NCBI GenBank assembly: GCA_022410635.1
Contig: JAJVDF010000280.1
Span: 894,681 to 958,680, forward strand
Source of the DNA: Tretioscincus oriximinensis
Taxonomy: Eukaryota > Chordata > Lepidosauria > Squamata > Gymnophthalmidae
Direction of reading: 5' to 3'
Length of the DNA stretch: 64,000 bases
Under the pieces are notes generated by a model. The model worked only from the letters and a program-made list of their open reading frames with translations, did not search any database and was not told the DNA's origin. This document shows, piece by piece, positions 23,235 to 34,600 of the stretch. The stretch's first letter is position 1. Each line of letters starts with the position of its first letter. The translations under genes were made by a program, and so were the position numbers.

Positions 23235-23388
23235 GAGTTTTGCAGCTCTAATGTGTGTGGAAAAGTGAGTTTTTCATCAGATGCTTCAGATACTGTAAGC
23301 TACATTTGGTGAACATTCTTCTTTTCCACACCTAGTAAAGCTCCAAAATTCCTGTCCTACTTTTTTGTGATAACCCTAATGTACCTTT
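23235..23388. repeat. MITE-like repeat with inverted ends
   Basis: TGCAGCTCTAATGTGTGTGG AAAA pairs imperfectly with TTTTCCACACCTAGTAAAGC. The order resembles the CACACCCATTAA family. Confidence 0.45.
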
Positions 23389-23544
23389 ACTTAAAGGGAT
23401 ATAGACAGGTCCCCCCAGCCACCTTCCTGTAAGCAGAAAAAATATTTCCTGTGGGCAGGACTGAGCCCAGATCCCTCCTAGAGCTAACTGTGGTGTAGGC
23501 TGGGAGCTGTAGTCCCCTGCAGATCTTAAGGCTTGGGCAGGTTC

Positions 23545-23806
23545 ACATAGGAGAAGGCGTTCCTTTAGGTATTGGGGCCCAAGTTATTTAGATCCTTATA
23601 AGTTAAACTTAATACCTTGAATTGGGCTGGGTAGCGAATTGGCAGCCAGTGTAGTCCTTTTAAGGCTGACGTAATATGAATCCGGCCAGTCGTTCCACTC
23701 AGTCTAGTCCAGTCTGTGCATTCTGCACCAACTGCAGCTACCGAAATGTTTTCAAGGGCAGCCCCATATAGAGCGCATTACAACAGTCCAATCTGGAAAT
23801 TACAAT
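23545..23806 (-). mobile_element. L2-type LINE, reverse transcriptase C-terminal fragment
   Basis: On the minus strand, the degenerate frame reads DCCNALYMGLPLKTFR-stop-LQLVQNA and later HITSALKGLHWLPIRYPAQF then KVLSLTYKDLNNLGP. This matches the conserved RT tail of the L2/CR1 group (pattern ...VQNAAARLL...HITPVLxxLHWLP...). In-frame stops show it is dead. Confidence 0.8.
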
Positions 23807-23807
23807 A

Positions 23808-24237
23808 GCTCTAGCAAAGGAGCTAGCAGCACTTTGAGACTAACTTGAGAAAAGTGGTTGGCATAAGCTTTCGTAGACAGGTCTACCTCTTCAGATGCTG
23901 AGGGACTAATGTCAGGGTCAGGGATTTATAGGGAAATGTGTATGGGAGAAGACAAAGCATATGCAACTGTAGAGAGGTGTTGAATTGAATTTTAAGGAGA
24001 TTAGTTCCTGCTATTTACCTGCAATTCAACCCCTCCCTACAGTTGCATATGCTTTGTCTTCTCCCATACACATTTCCCTATAAATCCCTGACCCTGACAT
24101 TAGTCCCTCAGCATCTGAAGAAGTAGACCTGCCTACGAAAGCTTATGCCAACCACTTTTCTTTAGTTAGTCTCAAAGTGCTGCTAGCTCCTTTGCTGGAC
24201 TTTCTTCTAGACTAACACGGCTATTTCTCTGAAATTG
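23808..24237. mobile_element. Head-to-head inverted-repeat element with hammerhead-like cores, copy 2
   Basis: Left arm about 23813-23987 and right arm about 24023-24203 are near-perfect reverse complements around a spacer of about 35 bp. The cores lie at 23869-23894 (minus) and 24115-24140 (plus). In the minus-strand core the hairpin GTAGA-CCTG-TCTAC is perfect. The right end continues to GACTAACACGGCTATTTCTC. It is closely similar to copy 1, 2 kb away. Confidence 0.87.
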
Positions 24238-24574
24238 AATAGCAGCTCTATTTCACTTTTTTCTACATTTGGGGCAGATTGCTGCTATTGCCAACTTTGT
24301 GGCTGCCATCCAAGCTTTTATAATAAGCACTTGTCATCATGAAAAAAAAAACAGCATAGAAAAGCAGGCAGAAATACAAAACTATGAAAAAAGGAAACAA
24401 AAATTCTGTCAGGAAGTAAGAGAAACAAGAAGCTGGCAGTTTAGTATTTTTTACATCTGGAACCCCATTTATAGAGTAGAACTTTATTCCTCTGCCTCCT
24501 TGTGGTTCATGGCAATATCTTCATTGAAGTCACTGACAAAAGCAGGAGGAAGTGGGAAAAGATAACTTGCCATT
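24238..24574. other. No gene recognised
   Basis: AT-rich DNA with no recognised element. Confidence 0.6.
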
Positions 24575-24962
24575 TCTGCACCGAACCTTATTCTGGAATA
24601 TATCTCAGGATAAGGCTTGGCCATTCCCAAGCCAGTGTAGACTACGGCAGGCCTCATTCAGAGCCTCCCATAGTTTACACTGTCATGCTGATGATGGATC
24701 CCTGTTCCAGAATTAGAAATATATCCTAGAACAAAGCTCAGTGTGGAAAAGGCCAATGTCTGGTGATATTCTGATATGTACTTTTAATCCTTTTCAATCC
24801 TGATGAACTAAACCAGGACCCTGTCCCCATTCTGGTTGGATTAGGAGCCTGCCCTCTACATGCTAGGCTTTGAATGGGGCCTGCCATAGTCTACACTAGC
24901 ATGTGTTTGGTAGGCTCCTATTCTGGGGACAGCTTAGGATAAGGCTCGGTGTGGATGCAGCC
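24575..24962. repeat. Copies of the TGCAGCC-ended repeat family
   Basis: Blocks such as TTATTCTGGAATATATCTCA, CATAGTTTACACTGTCATGC and GCCATAGTCTACACTAGCAT recur in opposite orientations. The right copy ends CTCGGTGTGGATGCAGCC at 24962. Similar ends occur at 53025-53042. Confidence 0.6.
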
Positions 24963-25009
24963 TTCCTACACCCTATCCAAACGCTTCGAAAACCTCCTGT
25001 CTCCACTTT

Positions 25010-25418
25010 AGTGATTGGGTGGGTCGTGTGTGACGTGACTGGGAAATGCACGTCACCAGCCTGCCAGGACAACGCCCCGCCCCATCATGTCACCAAGCGT
25101 AGGTTCACGGTTCTTAATAACGAGAGCGAGCGCGCCCAACCCGCCAATCAGCTTCTTTACACAGGCACGACAGCTTGCGCCTGAGTGGCTGCGGCGTTTC
25201 TGGTTCTGTCCCCCTACATAGGTTAACGCGGAGGAGGAGGAGTGGGTGGTTCGACGGTGGCATCTTCTGGCGAGGAGGGACTCTTTTCCCGGCGCGCATC
25301 GCTTCGTGTTGCGTCATTGAGCGCGGAGACCGTCGAGCGCAGGCGCAACAAGGTGGGGGTTATTTCTCTGTGCGGCGCCGGCGGGTGCGGTCGGACGTGC
25401 GTTGAGCGGTCGTTCGTC
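25010..25418 (+). promoter_or_regulatory. CCNL1: CCNL1 promoter and 5' UTR in a CpG island
   Basis: GC- and CpG-dense sequence begins near 25010 and continues to about 26150 through exon 1 and intron 1. Visible sites: inverted CCAAT (ATTGG) at 25014, CRE-like TGACGTGA at 25031, inverted CRE half ACGTCA at 25050, and CCAAT at 25144. No TATA box is evident. CRE-type sites fit the known immediate-early behaviour of this gene (ania-6a in rodents). The transcription start is not determined; 25200-25380 is plausible. Confidence 0.75.
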
Positions 25419-25697
25419 ATGGCCTCCACTGGCAGTCACCTTCCTCCCCCTGCTGCTTCTGGCGGCCCCCACGCCTCGGCGCCGCCTGCTTCTTCCCTGC
25501 CGGCGGCAGGGATCTTGATCGGGGACCGGCTTTATTCGGAAGTGTCGCTGACCATCGACCACTCGCTCATCCCCGAGGAGCGGCTTTCGCCGACGCCTTC
25601 CATGCTCGACGGCCTCGATCTACAGAACGAAACCGACTTGCGGATCCTGGGCTGCGAGCTGATCCAAGCGGCCGGCATCCTCCTCCGCCTCCCGCAG
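25419..25697 (+). CDS. CCNL1: CCNL1 exon 1 (residues 1-93)
   Basis: The exon starts at ATG in a CpG island and ends CCGCAG|GTTAGG in phase 0. Residues 1-30 are a low-complexity Pro/Ala/Ser stretch that differs from mammals. From [14 protein letters not shown] onward it is nearly identical to the known protein and runs into the first cyclin-box helix ([21 protein letters not shown] region). The frame is open upstream to about 25242 but contains no ATG there, so this start is favoured. Confidence 0.97.
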
Positions 25698-28600
25698 GTT
25701 AGGGGCAGGCCGGCCAGCCGGCCGGGCCGTGGGGCGAGAGGCTGGGGAGGGAAAGCGCTTGGCGGGCGCTCGTAGAAGGAGCTCCGTGGGAGCCTTGGGG
25801 GGGTCCCAGGAGAGTGAAGGGGAGACGGGGCAGGAGGGGCGCCGTGCGGTCGCCGGGGAGGTCCCGGATGTAGCTCCTCTTTAGCTGGCCTGCATGGAGC
25901 GGCGGGCGGAGGAGATGGGGGATTCGCTCGACACAAAATGGCGGCGGCGGCGGGCTTGACTGCGACCTAGGCCGCCGACATGAGAGAAACTCGGCATCGA
26001 CGCTGCTTCCGGCAAGAGAGGGGGGGGGGAAGGCGTTGCTNGACTGTGCGCATGCTCACTTTGCTTCGCTCGTGACATCGTTTCTCTTTTGTTCTCCCCC
26101 CTCCCTTCCCCGCGCGGGACTTCTTTTCGCAGGTGGCAATGGCGACTGGGCAGGTGCTTTTCCATCGGTTTTTTTACTCCAAGTCCTTCGTTAAGCACAG
26201 CTTCGAGGTGAGTTTCGAAGCACCTTGGAAAAATCAAGAGTTGGGTGGGTGTTGTGAAGAAAGAGGTTGCTCGTAAGCTTCAAGTACTTCAGAATTTAAA
26301 AAAAAAAACAATTGTCAGGGTGTTTTATATAAAGTGCTATAGATTGAAAAACAAATAGTTTGCTTGACATACAAAGCAAAGTACTTGCGTGGAAGATCTG
26401 TGTGAGGATGGCTTCTAGAGTGTTTGCACGCCTGGTGTGTCAGAGAAAGGCCCGTAGTTGTTTCTCTAATATTTTATAACATAAGAACATAAGAAGAGCC
26501 ATACTGGATCAGGCCACAGCCCATCAAGTCCAGCATTCTGTGTCACACAGAGGCCCACCAGATGCACCTGGGCAGTCCGAACAGAGGAAAGCAAAATATG
26601 CTCCTGTTCATGACTCCCTGCAAATGGTATTTCAAGAGTCCTGCCTGTTGCTCCATCCCGGAGGCTACATCCAGACAACTATCTTAGTATCCATTTATAC
26701 CCTTGGTGTCCATAAACCTGTCTAGCCCTGTCTTGAAACTATCCAAGCTGTTAGCTACCACTACCTCTTCAGGAAGTAAATTCCACAGGCCGATGACCCT
26801 CTGGGTGAAAAAATACTTTCCTTTGTCTGTTCTCACTTTTCTACCCAACAGTTTTCAGGAGTGTTTAGGCTCCTTGGGAAATTCGGCGTTTTTCATGTGT
26901 TTTAGTTTTAGTCATAGTTTTGGGGCCGGAAGCCCAGGGTATTAAATAATGTGAAGCAATCAACGATGAGCGTAAGTTCTTTCTTAACAAGACTCCTCTT
27001 GCTTCTTTTCCCAGATTGTTGCAATGGCCTGCATCAATCTTGCTTCCAAAATTGAAGAAGCACCTCGTCGGATAAGAGATGTGATCAATGTTTTCCACCA
27101 TTTGCGTCACCTAAGGGTTAAAAGGTAAGATCAGCTCTGCTTTTGGTATATATAGTGTTACATATTGACTTGTTTGTTGTTTTTCTTAACATAACCCAGA
27201 GGCCGAAGAAATTCTATTATAATTGCCTTCGTTATAGGTAGATAAGAATAATCTCTAAATTGTTCTCAAATACACTGTCTAGTCAAGAGTATGTTCATGT
27301 GACTTAGTGCTGGACTCCTGTCCTTTGATTCTTATTGTGGATTTTAAAATTGGGCGAAGGAAAGTGAAACAATGATAGTAAACTTTAGTTATGATAGTAA
27401 CGTGATACGGTGGTCTTGGAAACATAGAATGGTTGTTTATGTTTAGCGTAGTGGAATACTGTTTTTCTTTGAGCTTGTAGATAATACTGAAATCTAGTGA
27501 TTGCAAGTTCATAGTACTGTCTTTGATTGGTGCAGCTGACAGCATGGTTTGATTCACAGAATGTACCTGTTGTAAGGATATAAAGAAAGGAAGCCTGGAA
27601 GCAGTGTTAACCTAGATTGCACTTCTCTACTTCTCTCATTCAGCATGATTGTGAGATGAGTTCTTTGTGTTTCAGTGATCAAGTATTCTCATTTGTGCAT
27701 TAAGCCAAGATACATCATAAAGATTACCCAAAAGAAATATTTCTTAAACTGTAGTTTACCTTGAATAGTCTCTAAAAAGTATTCTTAGGCAGACACCTAG
27801 CTTTGATTTTGGTTATTGGTTAAACCTAGTGGCATTGAGGCTTAATCTGTGCTGTATTTTGTGGATTCCGTGATATTTTGTCATTACTATAGGAGGCTGT
27901 ACTTCGAAGTATGGGATAAATTTAGGCAAGGTTTAATTTTGCTTGTTTTTAAGTTTTATAAAATGGATCAGAAACTTTTATTATAGTCTTTAACAGCAAT
28001 ACTTAGAGTTCTTTAAACTTAATTATATGAGATTTGATCTGAATTGGAAATACTCATTGGTCAACAATGATACGAGTTTGTTTGGAGAGTAGTTGTGAAA
28101 CATTTTACAACTGACCATTTTACGGATAACAAATTATACTGACTTTACATGATTTCCACGTTGAGTGATCATGCTTTATATCTTGTCTGGGTTTTAAGTA
28201 ATTTAACATGAAATGGCCCCTGAAAATTCTGGAATAATTTTAACATGTTCATTTTTTAAGGCAGGATGTTAACATTTTTCTGTGCGTCTTACAATTTACT
28301 AATAAATGAGTTGTACATGTTATTAACTTTAATTCTTTTTTCCCTTGCAACCGACTATACAGCGACCAGCTACATTTACCAAAGCCTGGGTGATGTGGAG
28401 TGGTTCATAGAGATGAAGCTGTCGTCATGGCAACAGTGAGTGACGTGTCGAAAATCCCCAAGGAGAAGCCAGTGCTCTGAGAATAGGTCACTGGAATCGG
28501 GGACTGACAGGTTGGCCGTTGATGAACCGCTTGGAAGAACTCCTGTATCTTGTGTTAAGCTTTTATCTTTGCTGTCCAGATTTTTTGAATTTAGAAAAAT

Positions 28601-31600
28601 GTCTGTTTTGTTATTTTAAGTAGAAAATTCAGGATTACTATCTTCTGACAATTTATTCTGTTTCATGAAATCGATTTGTTGACATCTTAACCTGGGAACA
28701 GTTCACACAAATTCTAATGTTGGTTTTGACTTCTAAGATTAATAGCCTATTAGAATGATTTGCTGGGTGAAAATTTTCAAGAATTTCTCTATATTTAGAC
28801 TTTTTAATAGCATTAATGGCAAGTTTATACTTGTTAAGAATATAAACAGCACTGTTCGGTGTATTTACTGACAAANGAGAAACTTGTATGTGATAATGCT
28901 TTGGCAAAAATGTGAGTGCATAAAAAGTACAAACTTTTAGCTGTCTTTATACGTGTTCTGAGGGACATACTTCAACAATGCTTTAGAAAAATACCTGGAC
29001 CCACATGGTATGATTAGTTTCTCAGAACACTGGAATACGCAGCTTGAGTTTCTAAATCTGTACAGACAACAAAGTGGGCAAGAAATGGGAATGCCAGAGA
29101 AACTTGCACATGGATTTATTTTAAACAGTTCCCATTAAAATATAATTTCACAAGGTATAAAACTGTCAAAGGCATATTGTACATAATTTATACAAAATTT
29201 ATATTGATTGAAGTTTTCCATTAAAACCCAATTAAATAAAAATTCAACTCTTAACAAAGTAAAGTTTTAATATTTACATGATTGTTTCATGGAATCAGAG
29301 TTGGATTCATCGGATCCAATCCCCTACTTTATTTTATTTATTTATTTATACTTATACCCCGCCCTATACCCGAAGGTCTCAGGGCGGCAAAAATAGTAAA
29401 ACATCAATACAAAAATTAAAAAAGTATAAAACAATATTAAAAGTAGGGATAGAGATGGCAGGAACTATTAAATCTTACCAGACAGCGAAGAAGAACTCAA
29501 CATTAGTAAGCATAAAACTACTTTGTTAGCTTAAAGTCAGAAGCAAGGTACTCGTTTTTTGTTTAAAGTAAAATGTAAGGCACGCTAGATTCTCATGATA
29601 CACTCTTGCTACTATCCTGAAGGACCTGACAGTGAGAAACGTGTCTGAGTCAGTGCAAATCAAATTATCAGCTTTGCTTAACTGCAGTAATTTTCCCAGG
29701 TGTTTAGACTGAAGAAGCTAGAGGAGATAATGTGCCTCCCAAGGTTACTTATCAGGAGTTATAATGGTTTGCATTTCATCTTAAGATGATTGTGTAATAC
29801 TTAGCTCAGTGTAACATTGCAAAAATGAACTTTCCACTGTTAGATGCAGGATCATGTGACTCTTGCATAGGGACATTGGTAGGGCCATTAGGGGCAATGG
29901 CGTAACAAATTGGTAATTAAGCTTGTAAGCTGACTGCGTGACACACACAAGTGCCATATATCATATTTACGTTGGTCCTCACATTGTGGACTCTTGTATT
30001 TATATTAGAAAACGAAGTGGCTATAGCTCAGTAATTTACAGGGGGTCAAGAAAAGGTGAGGGTTTTGCCTTCTGTTTGAGACTTCCCTAATGCAACTGGG
30101 CCACTGAGAGAATATTAATTCAGGAGGGCTCCACTTACATTCTTAATGAACAAATTCCCTGCAAAACAGGGTTACAGTTCAGCTTCCAACCTCTTTGCCA
30201 AGAAAACTGTATAGGAATGCCTATTGTGCTGTCCATGCACTCGTATATGGCGTTAGCCACAACTCAGTAGTAAAATCCTCATAGATGTCTCTTCCTGTTC
30301 TCAAGACAAACTTCATAGCAATAGACAGTGTGGAACACCAGATGCACAAGTTCAAAGATCAGAAAACAAGTTTCCATGATGCTTGGGAAGCAATGAAGGT
30401 TACTCGACATTGTCTTACCCCCTTGATGCCAAGCGCAAGTTTCTTAATAGACCAAATATCTAGAATAGAAATCGGTTTGGTATCCATAGTTTATACCCTG
30501 CCCACCCNACAAAGGGCTCTGGGCGGCTCACAAATATGTCTAATATGTAAGTGTAGAGAGAGAATTTTAAGATTCATTGCAAATCTCCTACTGTCACAGT
30601 TAACTTGAGGCTTGCATTTGATTTAGAATAATTGCCAAATCTCATAACTCTGTAGTTTCATTAACAATATATTCTTTATTCGTATTCTTTAAACAGTTTT
30701 CTATGAAATCTAGCAAGGGGGGTCTCACAGCACTTTGGAGACTAACAAGAAAATGGTGTGAAGTGACCAAGATAAAATCAACCAGAACCCGTTTAGTTCT
30801 CTGTCCCATATACTGGCCGACTAATCACTTCTGAATGTTTATCTTTAACTCTTTTAACTCTGCCATTTAGAGATAGTGGCTAGGTACCTGTTCCTAAGAG
30901 TCATTGATACACTTTGCCACTATCAGTTTATCTGATTTTTTTNAAAAAAACTATCCAGACTAGTTGGTGCCACTACGTTTTCTGAAATCATGTTCTATAA
31001 ACTGAGAACCTTCTGGGTGAGCAAAAAAAATCCCCTTATTTACTTTACTATACTGTCCTATACCCAGGGCGGCTAACAATGAAAAGCAAATTAATATATC
31101 GAAACAACAAGGGAAGGAAGAGCAGTTTTATTTCAGCCAAAGGCCAGGTTAAAGTGCTTTCAAGGGTTTTCTGAATGCATAGAGCTGGTGTATGAGACCA
31201 CTTTCTACTTTTAGTGTAAGAGACCACCCTCTACTTTTTACCAGAAGGTCCCATGGTGAGTTAATATAATTAGGTTTAAAATACTTTAAATCAGTTTCTG
31301 GAATTCTGTTTGGTATCAGATTAAAAGTTTGGTAATCATCAGGAAGTTGCAGTTTCTTTTGTTTCAGGGTGTAAATAGATCATGAAATGTTCTCAACAAA
31401 AACTAGATGGAAGTTATAGTAATGGACTGAATTTACATTACAAGTAATTTATGAGCGCAAGGCATCTTACATTACTGATAAAGAATAACTAGGTCTGTCC
31501 AACTGTATCAGAATAATTGTGGCTTATTTGTTTGTTAATACTAAAGCCACTTATGACTTCAGNAGGTTTGTATCTTTGGTGAAGTAAACTGTTATACTGC

Positions 31601-34600
31601 TAAAATTTAATGGATATGTTCTAATCAAATGCAAAGATAACATAAGTATGATTGTGCTATAGACAGTTTATTATTATTGTTCATAAAACAGGGTTTTCTG
31701 AACTTAAAACTACCTCAAAAGACACATCATTAGATAATGCCTATTTGCAGACCTCTTTTACTAAGCTAGTGTTGAAAACGTTTTAAAATGAGGTATTTGC
31801 CATTCATTGCACTTAAACATGATTATTAGAAAATGTGCATGTAGAAATAAGTGTTTTGACATACAGACATGTATTGGAATTAGGAATGTATTCACTTAAA
31901 TATTTGTTAAAATACCTTAGTATATAACTGTTTCTTTGGAGAAGATGCATGTCAAAATTGTATTTCTTCCTAGAATTCTTAAAATGGAAGTCATTTTCTC
32001 TCCTGTTCTACTTTACCATGTGATTCATTTAAAAACTGGTCTTGCTGAAAAAAGAATGATATAATTGGTTAGCTGATTAAAACTAAATTGAATACAGAGT
32101 TCAAAACTTCATATACACAATTTGAGTTCCAATATGGAATCATGAATATCTGCTAATAAATCAAAATAACTGCCTAACAGAGATTTTTCTACTTTTAAAC
32201 AATGATACTGTTTTTTTTAAAAAATGTTGACTAGGCTATCAATCTTCATTTTTGGGACCTAACCAAAATTAGCACCTTCGTTAATGCTTTTATCTTACAG
32301 CTGTCCAAATGGGCAGTGGCATATGAATGAATGAAATTCACTTTGTTTTCAGAGAATGGAATCTTCTCACTGAGATAGTTGTTAATTGGATTCTGCATGT
32401 GTGGGTCATCTGCTTTTATATGAAATGAAACTTCTTTGTCTATGTGAGGTACAGTTGCAGTTAGTAAACAAAATTAGCTGGACAGCACAAGATTAAAGCT
32501 TAAACCTGTTTGCAGGAGTTTAGAATCTGGTTTCTGTTGCCATTAGTTGGTTGGAAGGGAAAACAGAAAAGCCACTGACTTCAATATAGAAAATCGTTTT
32601 GACTCTATTTCTTACAAACTATAGGACTCCAAGCCCATTGATACTTGATCAGAGCTACATAAACACCAAAAACCAAGTAATCAAAGCAGAAAGAAGGGTG
32701 CTGAAGGAATTGGGATTTTGTGTTCATGTCAAGCACCCACATAAGGTGAGTTAGCTGAAGCTTTCTTTTCTTCTATGTTGGTCTGCACATATTTTGTGAT
32801 AGTGCTGGCTGGGCAAGGTAAAAAAGCTCAGGTAAGGCAACATGCACCTAGTGTTCAGCACATAGGATTTATTTATTTATTGCAATTTTTGATTTTTTCA
32901 TTGAAAGTTTAACTTGATGATCCTTTTAGTCAGAACAAGAAGTTCATGGGAAGAAAATTGGATTTTATTTCCTATAGTTATAATACGCCCTATAACCAAA
33001 TGTTTCAGGGCAAGTAACAATAAAATCGTTATAAAACCTTTACACCTCTGTCCCACCCTATACCCAAAGATTTCAGGGCAGTTAAGAGCAATAAAAACAT
33101 AGTACAAAGCTGTCATGTTAAATGTGATGTTGATTGAGACAGGTGCAGGAAGTTAACATGGGAAAGGGCTGCCATACCTTTCGCTGAAGCCAGAGTATGC
33201 GCAAGATGGGAATGATTAAAGAATTGAACTGCAAAATTGTAAAAATAATCTTCATTTTCCCTTTTCCTTTAGATCATTGTTATGTATTTACAAGTCTTAG
33301 AATGTGAACGTAATCAAATCCTCGTGCAGACAGCCTGGTAAGTTATTTTATTCTTTCTTCTAGCCAGGAAAATAGTAGCAGAAAAAAACAAGCTTGATGT
33401 CCCCTAAAGCAAACAATGAACTGTAAGGTAATGAATTACTTTGTCAGTTATGTTCTGTTGCTTGTTTTCTGCTTACTATTTTCGTGGCTTTCATAGCGTG
33501 TTTTCTTGGAGAACTCAATGTAACTTTGTTCTTTTTTCTACTCTTTAATTAAAGGGTAGCCCTTGATGGTAAGTCATAGAACTCTGCCCTCTGCAGCACA
33601 GCTCATGACCTGAGGATGGCCTGTTTGGCTGCCTCTCTCTCCAGCCAATCCAGTGCAAGCTCTCAGCCAAGAGTTACTGAAGTGGCCCATATCCATCTGG
33701 CAGCATCTTCTAGTTTGTCCGGGTGTCAAAAGGATTTGTATACCTGAATATAGAATTAACTGTTCAACAGTTTGAAATATTTTATTTGTTTATTTAGTTA
33801 TTATGGTTACAACATGGCTTTTAATGAATGAGACTGGATCAAATTTTGTTAATGATTTGTTAATGATTTTTTCCAGTTTTGTGTACATTTGAATTTAAGT
33901 ATTTTGGATGGGATGCATGCAAAAAAAGGACTAAAACATGGTTGAATATTATTTGATACGTTGAGCATAAGTTTCCACATAGTAGCCCTCCTTAATAAAT
34001 TATTTGGCATGTGGAGATCTCCTCTTATGCTGTTAAAAGCAAAGTTTTAAACAGTTATTAATTATGATTTTAATGTTATGATTTGTGGAAGAATGAATCT
34101 GCATAACCTATGTAGCTAACATCTGTTTTTCTACCGCGCAGATGTTACTNTGTAAAGTTTTTGGGTCTCCTAGAGAATCCAACCATATCTGTGATACATT
34201 TTTAAGTTAAAAAAATTATAAGCTTTAATGAAGTCTCATTTAGGTTTTCAATGAGGCACACTTAATGACGTGCTTAGTCTGCATATCCTTTAAGCAGAGT
34301 TCTGGGAGTTATATTCATAACATATTAATTTTATTTGAACTTTTATTGAATCACTTAAACCTATGGGAAAATAACATCCTATTGTACACTTTGGAATTAG
34401 TGATTGGTTGATGGACACTTCATAAAATCATAAAACATTTATAAATCTAAAAAATGTATGATTGGTAAAGCCATAATGCTCAGTTGAATCTGAATTCAGA
34501 GTAACCAACAGCTTGTGCTTTTAGGGATTCTAGAGAGATGACAGGCGCCTTGCACATTACAGTGGTCCAGGGCTTTGGGGGCGCTTGGTTCTTGAAGCAT

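Noticed and set aside
25242..25418. Upstream in-frame extension of CCNL1 exon 1
   Set aside because: The extension begins at GTG, contains no ATG, and homologues start at the MAS codon at 25419.
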